Source: Actinosynnema sp040640215 (lineage in GTDB: Bacteria > Actinomycetota > Actinomycetes > Mycobacteriales > Pseudonocardiaceae). Taken from it: a stretch of 64,000 nucleotides of DNA. Shown here piece by piece: positions 23,622 to 32,794 of this stretch (its first letter is position 1; every line of letters begins with the position of its first letter). The stretch lies in contig NZ_JBFABG010000010.1 of assembly GCF_040640215.1 (NCBI RefSeq), positions 124,001 to 188,000 on the forward strand, read 5' to 3'. The position numbers and the translations under genes were made by a program. A model generated the notes under the pieces. The model had not been told where the DNA came from. It saw nothing but the letters and a program-made list of their open reading frames with translations, and searched no databases.

Positions 23622-26600
23622 CGATCCCACCCGCTGTCCTGGTCGAAGGTGGACCGGCTCCGCGCCGCCCCGGCCCGCAACAGCTCCACCAGGTGATCGG
23701 CGATGGCCGTGACCGTGGGTCGCTGCCACAGCAGGACCGCCGGCAGGTCGTACCCGAAACGCTTCTCCAGCCGCTTGCGGACCATCACGCCCATCACCGA
23801 GTCCAACCCTTGGTCCACCAACGGCCGGCGGTGGTCGAGGCCGCTCTCGGCGAGTCTCATCTCGGCGGCGATCTGCGCGCCGACCTCGTGGAGCACGTGC
23901 TCCCGGAGCTGCTCCGGCACGACCTCGGCATCTCGCGCATCGCCTGGTCCCGACTCGGCAACGGGGGAGCGGAGAGGCTCTGGGAGGTCGTCCGCGTCCT
24001 GGACCACGACGGTGAATCCGGGCCCGTCCCAGGCTGCCAACGCCTCTTCAGGCGTGACACCCAGCCACGTCAAGACTGTCGTGTCACCGCCACGAAACTC
24101 GGCGAGCCCTTCGTGCCCAGCGCCAGTGACCGCCGCTTCGACGTCCGCAGGCAGGAAGAACGCGTTACCCGGGACGCACAGAACCAGAAAGTCCAGACTA
24201 CCCGGCGGATAAAGGGAATGCAGACAAGACGCATCCCGTTCCTCCCCATGCACAATTCCCAAGACCGGTGGCAGATCGTCGAACACCTGGGCGCTCTCCA
24301 CGACCCGCACGGTGACGCCCTGCTCCTCACACCACCGGATCACGTCGACCCGCCGCCGCAGAGCAGCGTCCTCCACCTCATCCCACACCCGACGCGGTGG
24401 AAGGACATCGTTCCCCACCAATACAATTCTCCGCGCACCACGGGACACCAGTTCCCGCGTCGCAGCCAGTCCCACTTCCCCGAGCCCGCCGGTGACCAGG
24501 TAGGTGCTCTCTGCCCGGCAAGACACCGGCGTGCGGTGAATTGCCGACTCCAACCGAGGCACAGCCGCCGAGCCAGCCCGTAGGACGACCACCGCGTCGG
24601 GCAGGTCTTCGCCCAGCAACGACACTGCCAGCGGAACCCAAGACGTGCCCGGGTCGACATCCACGACCGTCACAGGTTGGTCCACGTGAAGCGCACGCGC
24701 CACACCCCACAACGAAGTCTGCGCCAGCCGCCCCTCGTCGGCGCACTCCCGCACCCCCGCCGTCACGCACCACACCCGCGCGACCGCCTCACCTCCCACG
24801 ACCGCAGCAGCAGCCGCGTCCGTCAGCAGGGCAGGGTCGGCCAGTTCCACATCACCTATGACCACGACATCGGTAACCGCGTCGAGCGGGTCGAGCTCGA
24901 TCAGTCGATCCACAGCGTGCCAGGGGATTCCAGCGGCGGTCAGCCCGTCGCCCATGGCGTTGCGCAACGCCTGCAACGGCCCAACCACCACCACCCGCAA
25001 ACCGCCTTCGACACCCCGACCGCCCTGCATCTCCGGACCGTCACAGGCAACCGGCAGGTCCAACGGCTTCCAGACGAACCGATGCACCGACCGACCCGCC
25101 CGCCCGATCACCGGATACCGCAGCCCAGTCGCATAGGCGGCCACCACGCCACCCGCCGACACCACCACGTCCACGGTGTCGGGTCCGGCCGGAGTCACCT
25201 CCACGGTGAACGCCGAGGGCGGCCCACCGACGACCTCCAGCCGGTCGACGCGGACCGCCATCCGCAACTCCGGCTCACCCTCGAACGCGGCCGGCGCGAG
25301 AGTCATCACCGCGTCCACCACCGGTGCCCAGGTCGAACCCGGAGCCGTCACCACGTCAGCCCGCAGCCGACCTCGGCCGACGGCCAGGCGCTCGATCGTC
25401 CAGTCGAACCCGGTGGAGGGCACGCCGACAGCGGTGAGCCTGCGCCGCACGAAATCGGTGTCCACGGAGTCCAGCGCGGTGCTGCCAGGGATCGGGGGGA
25501 CCGGCCGCGTGGACGAGGCCTCAGCCTCGGCGTGCACGGTCCACTCTCCCTCGGTACCGCCTTCACCCTGACCCGCTTCACCCTGACCCGCTTCGATCCG
25601 GGAGGCCAGCCGCAACCGTCCGCCCTCCCGCACTACTTGGACCTCACGGCGTTGCGCGGTCAACAAGGGCCGCCGCATCACCAGGTCGACGAGCACGCCA
25701 CCGCCCCCGGCGTCCAGGAACGTCTGCGCCAGCACCGCCGCCGGCACGAGTTCCGTGCCACTCACGGTGTGACTGCCCGGGTAGGGGCGGTTGGTGTCGT
25801 CCAGCGAGGTCCGCCACGCCGTCACGGCACTGCCCGCCACGGCGGTCCGTGCGCCGAGCAACGTGTGCGCGGTGACGTCGTGGCCACGCGTGCCCGTCAC
25901 GGGCTCTGGGGTGCGCCAGTGGTCGCGGTGCTGCCACGCCACCGTCGGCAGGGTGACCAGGTGACCCGACGGGTGGAGCCGCGCCCAGTCGACCCGCACG
26001 CCGTGGCAGTGCGCCTGGCCCAGCGATGACAGGAACTCCCGCTGTTCGGGGCGGTCCCGGCGCAACGTCCACCCGACCGCCGTGTCGTCGTCCAAGTCGG
26101 CCAGGCACTCGACGACGGAATGGGCGACGACCGGGTGCGCGGAGATTTCGAGGAACGCCCGGTACCCGTCCGCCGCCGCCGCCGACACCGCTGCGGCCAG
26201 GCGCACGGGTTCGCGCAGGTTCCGCACCCAGTAGTCGGCGTCCAGCGCGACCCGCGAGCGGGGGTCGGCCACCGCCGTACGGTACACCGGGATGGCCGGC
26301 TCGCGGGGCAGGACGTCCACCGCTTTGAGGTCCGCGAGCAGCGGTTCCATCTGCGGGCTGTGGAAGGCCACGTCCGACGCGATCTCGCGCACCAGGGCGT
26401 CACCGCACCGCGTGAGGAAGTCCGCCACGGCGGCGGGCTCGCCCGACACCACCGTGGTCGACGGCGAAGGGATGATCGCGACCACCACGTCACCACGTCC
26501 CGCCAACCGGCGCGTCACCTCGTCGGAATCCAGGCCCACCAGCGCCATTGCGCCCCGGCCCGCGACCCGTCGCAACAGCAGCGACCGGCGGCAGACCAAC

Positions 26601-28540
26601 CGCGCGCCGTCGAGCGGGTCGAGTCCGCCGCACGCGACCGCCGCCGCGATCTCGCCCACGGAGTGCCCGATCACGGCGGCGGGCGTCACGCCGTAGGACC
26701 GCCAGACCGAGGTGAGGCCCAGTTGTACCGTGAAGATCAACGCCTGCGTGCGGGCCACGTCGCCGAGGTCGCCATCCCGCAACGCCTTCCGGGGCGAGAA
26801 CCCCATCTCACGCCGGTACACCGGCTCGACCTCGTCCAGCGCCGCGCCGAACGCGGGCTCGGCCTCCAGCAGCTCCCGTCCCATCCCGGGCCACTGCGAA
26901 CCGTGCCCGGAGAACACGAACACGGGTCCCGGCCCGTTCACCGGACGCCCGACGGTCACCCCGTCCACGGCCTGGCCGTTGGCCAGCACCCGCAGTCGGG
27001 CACGCAGGTCGTCCGGTCCGGTCGCGGGCACGACCGCGCGATGTGCCAGGTGCGACCGGCGCAACGCCAGGGTGTGACCCACCGACGTCAACGGCACACC
27101 GTCCGCCAACCTCCGTTCCAACCGCCCGGCACCCGCCGCCAGCGCCTCGGCCGAGGCCGCCGACACCGGGTAGACCCGCAGTCCACCCCGCTCGGCGAAC
27201 CGCGATCCCCCCGATTCGCGCACCCCCGACCCAACCCACGTCCCAGCCCCCGGACCCACCCCCGGCGCATCCTCGGGTGCCTGCTCCAGCACGACGTGCG
27301 CGATCGCCCCGCCGTACCCGAACCCGGACACCGCCGCCCGACGCGGGTGGCCGGTCCACGGCTCGGCCTCCGTCGCCACGCGCAGTCCGTTGTCCTCCCA
27401 CGGGATGTCGGGGTTGAGCCGGCGCAGCACCCCGGGCGGTACCACTCCGCGTTCCAGCGCGAGCACCGCTTTCACCACGCTCGCCACGCCGGCCGCGCCT
27501 TCGAGGTGGCCGATGTTGCCCTTGACCGAGCCGATCGGGCACGGCTCGTCCCGGCCGTAGACCGCGCTCAACGCCGCCACCTCGGCCGGGTCGCCCAGCC
27601 GCGTGCCGGTGCCGTGCGCCTCCACGAATCCCACGGTCGTCGGGTCGATGCCGGCGTTCGCGCAGGCCCGGCGCATGACGTGCTCCTGCGCCGGTCCGGA
27701 CGGGGCCATGATGCCCTCGGTGCGGCCGTCCTGGCTCACCGCGCTGCCCCGCACCACGGCCAGCACCCGGTCGCCCGCGCGCCGCGCGTCGGACAGCCGC
27801 CGCAGCACCAGGACACCGCAGCCCTCACCGCGCCCGTAGCCGTCCGCGTCGGCGTCGAACGGCTTGCTGCGGCCGTCCGGGGACAGCGCGCCCGCCGCGT
27901 CGAGCGACAGCGTCTCGCCCGGTGACAAGATCAGGTTCACCCCGCCCGCCAGCGCGGTCGAGCAGTCGCCCGCCCGCAGGCCCTGGCAGGCCAGGTGCAA
28001 CGACACCAGCGACGCGGAGCAGGCGGTGTCCACGGCCAGGCTCGGGCCGCGCAGGTCCAGCGCGTGGGCGATCCGGTCGGCCAGCGCGCACGTCGCCGCG
28101 CCGATCCCGGTCCACGCCTCGATGCCGGGCAGGTCCTCCAGCAGCCGGCGGCCGTAGTCGGCCGTGCAGAAGCCGATGTACACGCCGGTCTCGGTGCCCG
28201 CCAGCGAGTGCGGCGGCACGCCCGCGTGCTCCAACGCCTCCCACGCCGTCTCCAGCAGGATGCGCTGCTGCGGGTCCATCAGCTCGGCCTCGCGGCCGGA
28301 CAGGCCGAAGAACGCCGCGTCGAAACCGGCCACGTCGTCCAGGAAGCTGCCACGGGAGGTGACGTGGCGCAACGCGGCCTCGTGCGCCGGGCTCAGGTCG
28401 CGGTACCAGTCCCAGCGCTCGGTGGGCGCGGGTCCGGACGTGTCGCGGCCCGCCACGACGAGGTCCCAGAACGCCTCCGGTGTCCCGACCCCGCCGGGGA
28501 AGCGGCACCCGACGCCGACCACCGCGATGGGCTCGGTCAT
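23618..28540 (-). CDS. Iterative type I aromatic PKS (6-MSAS-like: KS-AT-DH/TH-KR*-ACP)
   Basis: 1,640 residues from ATG at 28540 (MTEPIAVVGVG). KS: active Cys174 in DTACSAS, His motifs EAHGTGT and KGNIGHLEGAAG. AT: GHSVGEI (Ser about 626) with VAFH, a malonyl-type signature. DH or thioester-hydrolase-like domain: HTVSGTELVP (about 924). KR-like region: cofactor loop TGGLGEVG (about 1348), but the catalytic Ser and Tyr motifs are absent. ACP: GLDSVMG (Ser about 1583). Family relatives make 6-methylsalicylate, orsellinate or naphthoates (NcsB, ChlB1). The intact reading frame with an eroded KR suggests an unreduced aromatic product, orsellinate-like, rather than 6-MSA or naphthoate. Operon continues with the OMT. 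Confidence 0.92.
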   Translation of the reverse strand: MTEPIAVVGVGCRFPGGVGTPEAFWDLVVAGRDTSGPAPTERWDWYRDLSPAHEAALRHVTSRGSFLDDVAGFDAAFFGLSGREAELMDPQQRILLETAWEALEHAGVPPHSLAGTETGVYIGFCTADYGRRLLEDLPGIEAWTGIGAATCALADRIAHALDLRGPSLAVDTACSASLVSLHLACQGLRAGDCSTALAGGVNLILSPGETLSLDAAGALSPDGRSKPFDADADGYGRGEGCGVLVLRRLSDARRAGDRVLAVVRGSAVSQDGRTEGIMAPSGPAQEHVMRRACANAGIDPTTVGFVEAHGTGTRLGDPAEVAALSAVYGRDEPCPIGSVKGNIGHLEGAAGVASVVKAVLALERGVVPPGVLRRLNPDIPWEDNGLRVATEAEPWTGHPRRAAVSGFGYGGAIAHVVLEQAPEDAPGVGPGAGTWVGSGVRESGGSRFAERGGLRVYPVSAASAEALAAGAGRLERRLADGVPLTSVGHTLALRRSHLAHRAVVPATGPDDLRARLRVLANGQAVDGVTVGRPVNGPGPVFVFSGHGSQWPGMGRELLEAEPAFGAALDEVEPVYRREMGFSPRKALRDGDLGDVARTQALIFTVQLGLTSVWRSYGVTPAAVIGHSVGEIAAAVACGGLDPLDGARLVCRRSLLLRRVAGRGAMALVGLDSDEVTRRLAGRGDVVVAIIPSPSTTVVSGEPAAVADFLTRCGDALVREIASDVAFHSPQMEPLLADLKAVDVLPREPAIPVYRTAVADPRSRVALDADYWVRNLREPVRLAAAVSAAAADGYRAFLEISAHPVVAHSVVECLADLDDDTAVGWTLRRDRPEQREFLSSLGQAHCHGVRVDWARLHPSGHLVTLPTVAWQHRDHWRTPEPVTGTRGHDVTAHTLLGARTAVAGSAVTAWRTSLDDTNRPYPGSHTVSGTELVPAAVLAQTFLDAGGGGVLVDLVMRRPLLTAQRREVQVVREGGRLRLASRIEAGQGEAGQGEGGTEGEWTVHAEAEASSTRPVPPIPGSTALDSVDTDFVRRRLTAVGVPSTGFDWTIERLAVGRGRLRADVVTAPGSTWAPVVDAVMTLAPAAFEGEPELRMAVRVDRLEVVGGPPSAFTVEVTPAGPDTVDVVVSAGGVVAAYATGLRYPVIGRAGRSVHRFVWKPLDLPVACDGPEMQGGRGVEGGLRVVVVGPLQALRNAMGDGLTAAGIPWHAVDRLIELDPLDAVTDVVVIGDVELADPALLTDAAAAAVVGGEAVARVWCVTAGVRECADEGRLAQTSLWGVARALHVDQPVTVVDVDPGTSWVPLAVSLLGEDLPDAVVVLRAGSAAVPRLESAIHRTPVSCRAESTYLVTGGLGEVGLAATRELVSRGARRIVLVGNDVLPPRRVWDEVEDAALRRRVDVIRWCEEQGVTVRVVESAQVFDDLPPVLGIVHGEERDASCLHSLYPPGSLDFLVLCVPGNAFFLPADVEAAVTGAGHEGLAEFRGGDTTVLTWLGVTPEEALAAWDGPGFTVVVQDADDLPEPLRSPVAESGPGDARDAEVVPEQLREHVLHEVGAQIAAEMRLAESGLDHRRPLVDQGLDSVMGVMVRKRLEKRFGYDLPAVLLWQRPTVTAIADHLVELLRAGAARSRSTFDQDSGWDR

Positions 28541-28851
28541 GACCACCCCCCACCGGACGCCGACCCCACGACGTGCTCCACGACGTGCCACCATCCACTG
28601 TGGACAAAAAGGCATGCGGTGACGACTCCGGGCACGCGCCCGCTCTGGGAATCCACGGTCCTGGCGGCTCCTTCCGGGTGTCGTCGCACCACCGGAATGC
28701 TTCCAGCCCGCCGCCCGCCCGCGCATCTCCCAGCGTGCGCGGAATTCGACCGCAGGACCGCAAATACGGAGGTGCCACGGGTCGTGCGACGCGGAAGGGT
28801 GGGTGGAGGGATCGACGTCGCGCGGATTCGAGACGCACCGAAGGAGTCCCG
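28541..28851. promoter_or_regulatory. Divergent promoter region between iterative PKS and P450, with cluster element C
   Basis: 311 bases without a convincing gene. Element C, GCATCTCCCAGCGTGCG, occupies 28723-28739 on the + strand, about 183 bases upstream of the PKS ATG and 113 bases before the P450 ATG. An AT-richer patch GTGGACAAAAAGGCATG lies at 28599-28615. The P450 start is preceded by GAAGGAGTCCCG, a clear Shine-Dalgarno sequence. The region must carry promoters for both directions. Confidence 0.65.
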
Positions 28852-30030
28852 ATGGACCTGGAGTACAACCCCCTGGACTATGACGTGCAGGAGGACCCCT
28901 ACCCCTACTACGCCCGGCTGCGGGCGGAAGCGCCGGTGTACTACAACGACAAACTGGACTTCTACGCGCTGTCCCGGCACGCCGACGTCGCGCCCGCGCT
29001 GCGCGACTCCGCGTCGTTCTCCAACGAGAACGGGCCGCTGATGGAACGCGAGTACTGGAAGCCGGATTCGGCCCGGCACCACTCCATCGTCGCGATGGAC
29101 CCGCCGGACCACGCGCACTGGCGTCGGCTGATCTCCGGCAGCTTCTCACCGCGCGCCATCGGCCGGCTGGAGGTCCAGATCCGGGAACTCGCCCGGGAAG
29201 CCGTGGAGGCCGCCGTCGAGCGCGGCACGTTCGACGTGATGCGGGACGTGATCTACCCGATCCCGATGGACGCGCTGGGCATCATCGTCGGCGTGCCGCG
29301 CGCGGACCGGCCCGAGGTGCAGCGGTTGCTGGAGGGCACCGTGCACCGCGAGGACGGCGCGACCACCATCGGCCCGGCGCAGATGCAGGCGTTCCAGGAG
29401 CTCAGCGGGTACTACGCGGGCCTGGTGGAGGAACGCCGCAAGCAGCCCGCCGACGACCTGATCTCGGACCTGCTGGCCTCCGAGATCGACGGCGAACCGC
29501 TGGAGACGCAGGACGTCCTGGCGTTCCTGCACCTGCTCGGCGGGGCCAGCACGGTGACCACCATCGACCTGATCGGCAACGCGTGGTACTGGGCGTGGCG
29601 CAACCCCGAGCAGCGGCAAGCCGCGCTCGGCGGCGACGTCAACGGCTGGATCGAGGAGAGCCTGAGGTACGACTCACCGGTCCAGATGGTGATCCGCAAG
29701 TCCAAGGTCGACCTGTCCCTGCACGGCGTGGACATCCCGGCCGGGTCGCAGGTGCTCATGCTGATGGGGTCGGCGAACCGGGACTCGACGGTGTTCCCCG
29801 ACGCGGACGAGTTCGACCTGACCCGGGACGCGAGCCAGCTCCTGAGCTTCAGCCGGGGCCCGCACCTGTGCCTGGGCAACCTGATGGCCCGCCGGGTGGC
29901 GCGGATCGTGCTGGAGGAGCTGGTCAACCGGGTCGCGGACTACGACCTCGACGTGGACGGCCTGGTGCGCGTGCACCGGAGCACGGTGCGCGGCTTCCGC
30001 CGCATGCCCACCGTGGTCACCCTCCGCTGA
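28852..30030 (+). CDS. Cytochrome P450 with altered I-helix
   Basis: 392 residues from ATG at 28852. ExxR is EESLRYDSP and the heme loop is FSRGPHLCLGN. The I-helix reads LLGGASTVTTIDL: the usual A/G-G-x-D/E-T becomes G-G-A-S-T, so the acid of the acid-alcohol proton relay is replaced by Ser while Thr is kept. It is monocistronic, rightward, divergent from the aromatic PKS and convergent with the acyl-CoA-dehydrogenase-like gene, ending at a strong terminator. NcsB3 in neocarzinostatin is a P450 that hydroxylates the naphthoate; a like role on the PKS product is inferred from position. Confidence 0.9.
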   Translation: MDLEYNPLDYDVQEDPYPYYARLRAEAPVYYNDKLDFYALSRHADVAPALRDSASFSNENGPLMEREYWKPDSARHHSIVAMDPPDHAHWRRLISGSFSPRAIGRLEVQIRELAREAVEAAVERGTFDVMRDVIYPIPMDALGIIVGVPRADRPEVQRLLEGTVHREDGATTIGPAQMQAFQELSGYYAGLVEERRKQPADDLISDLLASEIDGEPLETQDVLAFLHLLGGASTVTTIDLIGNAWYWAWRNPEQRQAALGGDVNGWIEESLRYDSPVQMVIRKSKVDLSLHGVDIPAGSQVLMLMGSANRDSTVFPDADEFDLTRDASQLLSFSRGPHLCLGNLMARRVARIVLEELVNRVADYDLDVDGLVRVHRSTVRGFRRMPTVVTLR

Positions 30031-30086
30031 GCGCGCACGCCTCCACCGCGTCGAACGCCGGCGGTGCACCTCCACCGGGATCGAAC

Positions 30087-30127
30087 GCCGGTGCGGCCCG
30101 AGCGGATTCCGCTCGGGCCGCACCGGC
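30087..30127. terminator. Bidirectional terminator hairpin
   Basis: Perfect 18-bp stem, arms 30087-30104 and 30110-30127, loop GATTC. It separates the convergent P450 (ends 30030) and monooxygenase (ends 30153) genes. Just before it a 14-17 base segment around CGAACGCCGG is imperfectly duplicated (30051-30092). Confidence 0.85.
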
Positions 30128-30152
30128 GCTTCACGTCGCACCCGACCTCGGG

Positions 30153-31337
30153 TCAGATGTAGAGGGTGTTGGGCGGCAGGCCGCACAGCACCCGGCCGTA
30201 GAGCTCGGCGTTGGTGTCCGGGTGCATCAGCGCGTGCAGGTTGACCGCCTCCACGTCGCGGTGGATGCGCTGCATCGGCACGTCGCTGTAGATCGAGGAG
30301 CCGCCGCTGGCCGTGTGGAAGATGTCCACGGCCTCCTTGGCGCGCTTGCACACCGCGCCCAGGTCCGCCCGTGCCAGGGCCCGCTCCCCGATCGACCACG
30401 GCGTCCCGGTGGCGGCCTTGGCGTCCACCAGGTCCGCCAACCGGTGCGCGTGGAACTGCGCCTCGTCGACCTTCATCGTCGCCTCCGCGACCTGGAGGTG
30501 CGTCAACGGCGCGTCGCGCTGGTTCTCGTAGTCGGTGTAGGTGATCTTGCGACCGGGCAGGCGCTCGAAGAACGCCTCCTGCGCGGCCTTCGCCAGCCCC
30601 ACCACGGTACCGACCGACGACGCGGCGGCGACGGGCAGCAGGGGAGCGCGGTAGATCGCGCTGCCCGCGTTGGCCGTCGACGCGTTGTTCCCCTGCACCA
30701 CCGCGCCCAGCGGCAGCACGCGTTCCCGCGGCACGAAGACGTTGTCCGCCACGGTGCTGACGCTGCCGGTGCCCTTGAGGCCCGCCGTGTGCCAGTCGTC
30801 CACGATCGTCAGGTCGGACATCGGCACCAGCGCGATGATCGGGGCCGGCTCGCCGTCGGGGTCGAGCAGGATCGCGATGACCTCCTGCCACCGGCTGTGC
30901 CACGCCCCGGTGATGAAGCCCCACCTGCCGTTGACGACGACGCCGCCGTCGGCGGGGACGGCCGTCGCGGTCGGGCTCAGCGTGCCGCAGACGCGCGAGT
31001 CCGGCTCCGCGAAGACCTCGTCCTGCACCTCGTCCGGGAACAGCCCGGCCATCCACGTCGGAATCCAGTAGACCGAAGCGGTCCACGCCGCCGAGCCGTC
31101 CGCGCGGCCCAGCTCGGTCGCCACCTCGACCAGGGTGCGCGTGTCGGCCTCGTACCCGCCGTAGCGGTGGGGGGTCCGCAGCCGGAAGACACCGGCGTCG
31201 GCCAGGGCGTCCACGGACTTCTCGTGCAGCCTCCGGTTCTCCTCCGACCAGGCGGCGTTCTCGCGGAGCAGCGGGACCACGTCCGCCGCGCGGCCGACGA
31301 GGTCCTCCCTCGTCGGTATCTCGCTGGTCAACACCAT
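30153..31337 (-). CDS. Acyl-CoA dehydrogenase-fold flavin monooxygenase
   Basis: 394 residues from ATG at 31337. The fold is indicated by VDALADAGVFRLRTPHRYGG (N-terminal helical domain), GRWGFITGAWHSRWQEV (flavin-facing beta domain) and DIFHTASGGSSIYSDVPMQRIHRDVEAVNLHA (C-terminal helical domain). The last motif and absence of the dehydrogenase catalytic Glu context point to the FMN/FAD-dependent hydroxylase branch (HsaA, PigA-like) rather than fatty acyl oxidation. Such enzymes take reduced flavin from a partner; the only flavin reductase here is at 54623-55126. It stands alone downstream of element D and may hydroxylate the core or aromatic unit. Confidence 0.85.
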   Translation of the reverse strand: MVLTSEIPTREDLVGRAADVVPLLRENAAWSEENRRLHEKSVDALADAGVFRLRTPHRYGGYEADTRTLVEVATELGRADGSAAWTASVYWIPTWMAGLFPDEVQDEVFAEPDSRVCGTLSPTATAVPADGGVVVNGRWGFITGAWHSRWQEVIAILLDPDGEPAPIIALVPMSDLTIVDDWHTAGLKGTGSVSTVADNVFVPRERVLPLGAVVQGNNASTANAGSAIYRAPLLPVAAASSVGTVVGLAKAAQEAFFERLPGRKITYTDYENQRDAPLTHLQVAEATMKVDEAQFHAHRLADLVDAKAATGTPWSIGERALARADLGAVCKRAKEAVDIFHTASGGSSIYSDVPMQRIHRDVEAVNLHALMHPDTNAELYGRVLCGLPPNTLYI

Positions 31338-31431
31338 TTCCTCCCTGGAGAGCTCAGACGGGGGACTGCGGCCGTTCCGGCGCTCGCCGCCCGAAGGACC
31401 ACCCGACCTTCCCACCCGCGTCGTGCCCGCC

Positions 31432-31448
31432 GCATCTCGCTGGTTGCG
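31432..31448 (-). promoter_or_regulatory. Cluster element D upstream of flavin monooxygenase
   Basis: GCATCTCGCTGGTTGCG on the + strand, 95 bases upstream of the leftward start at 31337. It keeps the conserved C-TCTC, G and TTGC positions but is less close to consensus than A-C. Confidence 0.5.
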
Positions 31449-31471
31449 GAGATCGGCCCGGCCCACCGGGG

Positions 31472-32671
31472 TCAGCTCCAGCGCAGTTGGAGTTCGTCGA
31501 TCGACCAGATCATGGTCGCCCGCTCCCACGGGGCTTTCGCCAACTCGTAGTCGGGGACCAGCCGGTGCCACTCCTGGAGCAGCAACGACATCTCCTGGCG
31601 GGCCAGGTGCGCGCCGAGGCAGGTGTGCCGGCCCGCGCCGAAGGACACGTGCCGCGCGCCCCGCCGGTCCAGGTCGACCTCCGTCGCCCGCGGGTAGGCC
31701 CGCTCGTCGCGCCCGGCCGACGCCAGCGAGAAGACCGCGACGTCCCCGGCGCGCACCGGGCACCCCCGGAACTCGGTGTCGCGGGTCGCCCTCCGGGTCG
31801 GCGTGGCGATGGGGTAGACCCGGAGGCTCTCCTCGACCATGCCCGGGACCAGGGACGGGTCGCGGACCAGCCGACGCCGGTCCTCCGGGTGCGTGGCCAG
31901 GTGGAACACCGTCCACGTGAGCTGGCTGGCGGTCGTCTCCAGCGCCGCGCCCAGCACCGTCATCAGGCAGTTCACCAGGTCTTCGTCGGACGGCGGCGCA
32001 CCGTCGACCTCCCAGCGGGCCGCCGCCGCGACGATGTCGTTCCGCGACGGGTCGGGGTGCGCGCGGGTCCGCGCGAGCAGCTCGCCGAAGTAGGCGGTCA
32101 TCTCGGCGGCGGCCCGCCGCTGCGCCCGCAGCGCCTCGTCGGGGTCGTCGCCCCGGAAGTGCAGGCCGTCGGTCCACTCCAGGAACCGCCCGACGTCCTC
32201 CCGGGCCACCCCCATGATCGGCAGGAAGGCGGCGGAGGTGAACACCTTGGCCACGTCGGTCAGGAAGTCGCACTGGCCGCGCGGTCGCACGCCGTCCACG
32301 ACGGACTCGGCGAGCCGGCGCTGGTCCTCCCGCATCGCGCGCACCCGGCCGGGGGTGAACCACGCCGCCAGCAGTCGCCGCCACGTCGTGTGCGAGTCGC
32401 CGTCCAACTGGATCGGCACCATCACCCGGTCGGGTTCGGGTTCGAACGGGAACACGACCGAGCTGGACCAGAGGTCGGCCTGTTTGAGCCCTTCCGCCAC
32501 GGCGTCGTGGTCGGTGAACACCCGGTAGCCCTGGGCGTCGTGGGTGTGCAGGGCGGGGCGCGCGTGCGCGCGGTGCTCGTCCATCTCCTGGAAAGCGGTC
32601 AGGGCGGGTGCCGGCGGGCGCAAGGTCGTGTAGTCGCGGATCGGGCAGGTGGTCTGTTCCGGAGCCTCCAC
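31472..32671 (-). CDS. Cytochrome P450
   Basis: 399 residues. I-helix VLGAALETTASQLTW has the acid-alcohol pair ET, ExxR is EESLRVYP and the heme loop is FGAGRHTCLGAH. The N-terminus TCPIRDYTTLRPP is short and without a membrane anchor. It lies downstream of the 2-oxoacid dehydrogenase E2 gene after a 123-base gap holding an inverted repeat (GAAACGGT 32753-32760, ACCGTTTC 32766-32773), which may be an operator or weak terminator. It could belong to the same leftward unit as the SgcJ-like gene or have its own promoter. Substrate unknown; one of four P450s in the cluster. Confidence 0.92.
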   Translation of the reverse strand: MEAPEQTTCPIRDYTTLRPPAPALTAFQEMDEHRAHARPALHTHDAQGYRVFTDHDAVAEGLKQADLWSSSVVFPFEPEPDRVMVPIQLDGDSHTTWRRLLAAWFTPGRVRAMREDQRRLAESVVDGVRPRGQCDFLTDVAKVFTSAAFLPIMGVAREDVGRFLEWTDGLHFRGDDPDEALRAQRRAAAEMTAYFGELLARTRAHPDPSRNDIVAAAARWEVDGAPPSDEDLVNCLMTVLGAALETTASQLTWTVFHLATHPEDRRRLVRDPSLVPGMVEESLRVYPIATPTRRATRDTEFRGCPVRAGDVAVFSLASAGRDERAYPRATEVDLDRRGARHVSFGAGRHTCLGAHLARQEMSLLLQEWHRLVPDYELAKAPWERATMIWSIDELQLRWS

Positions 32672-32752
32672 GTGACGTCTCCTCTGTTCGCTCCCCTGGG
32701 ATCGACGCTAAGCCGGCCACCACCGGGTCGGCATACGCGATCGTGTGGTTTG

Positions 32753-32773
32753 GAAACGGTCCTGCACCGTTTC
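32753..32773. promoter_or_regulatory. Inverted repeat between E2 and P450 genes
   Basis: GAAACGGT and ACCGTTTC separated by CCTGC, 8-bp perfect arms. Located 82-102 bases upstream of the leftward P450 start and just after the E2 stop. There is no T-tract on either strand, so an operator is as likely as a terminator. Confidence 0.4.
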
Positions 32774-32794
32774 GGAGTAGTCGGGGAGTAGCGA

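Noticed and set aside
23618..28540. Calling the iterative PKS a naphthoate or 6-methylsalicylate synthase
   Set aside because: Those products need a working ketoreductase, and the catalytic motifs are not found in this KR.
30153..31337. Acyl-CoA dehydrogenase of fatty acid oxidation
   Set aside because: The C-terminal SGGSSIYSDVPMQRIHRD segment and lack of the usual catalytic context fit the flavin hydroxylase branch better.
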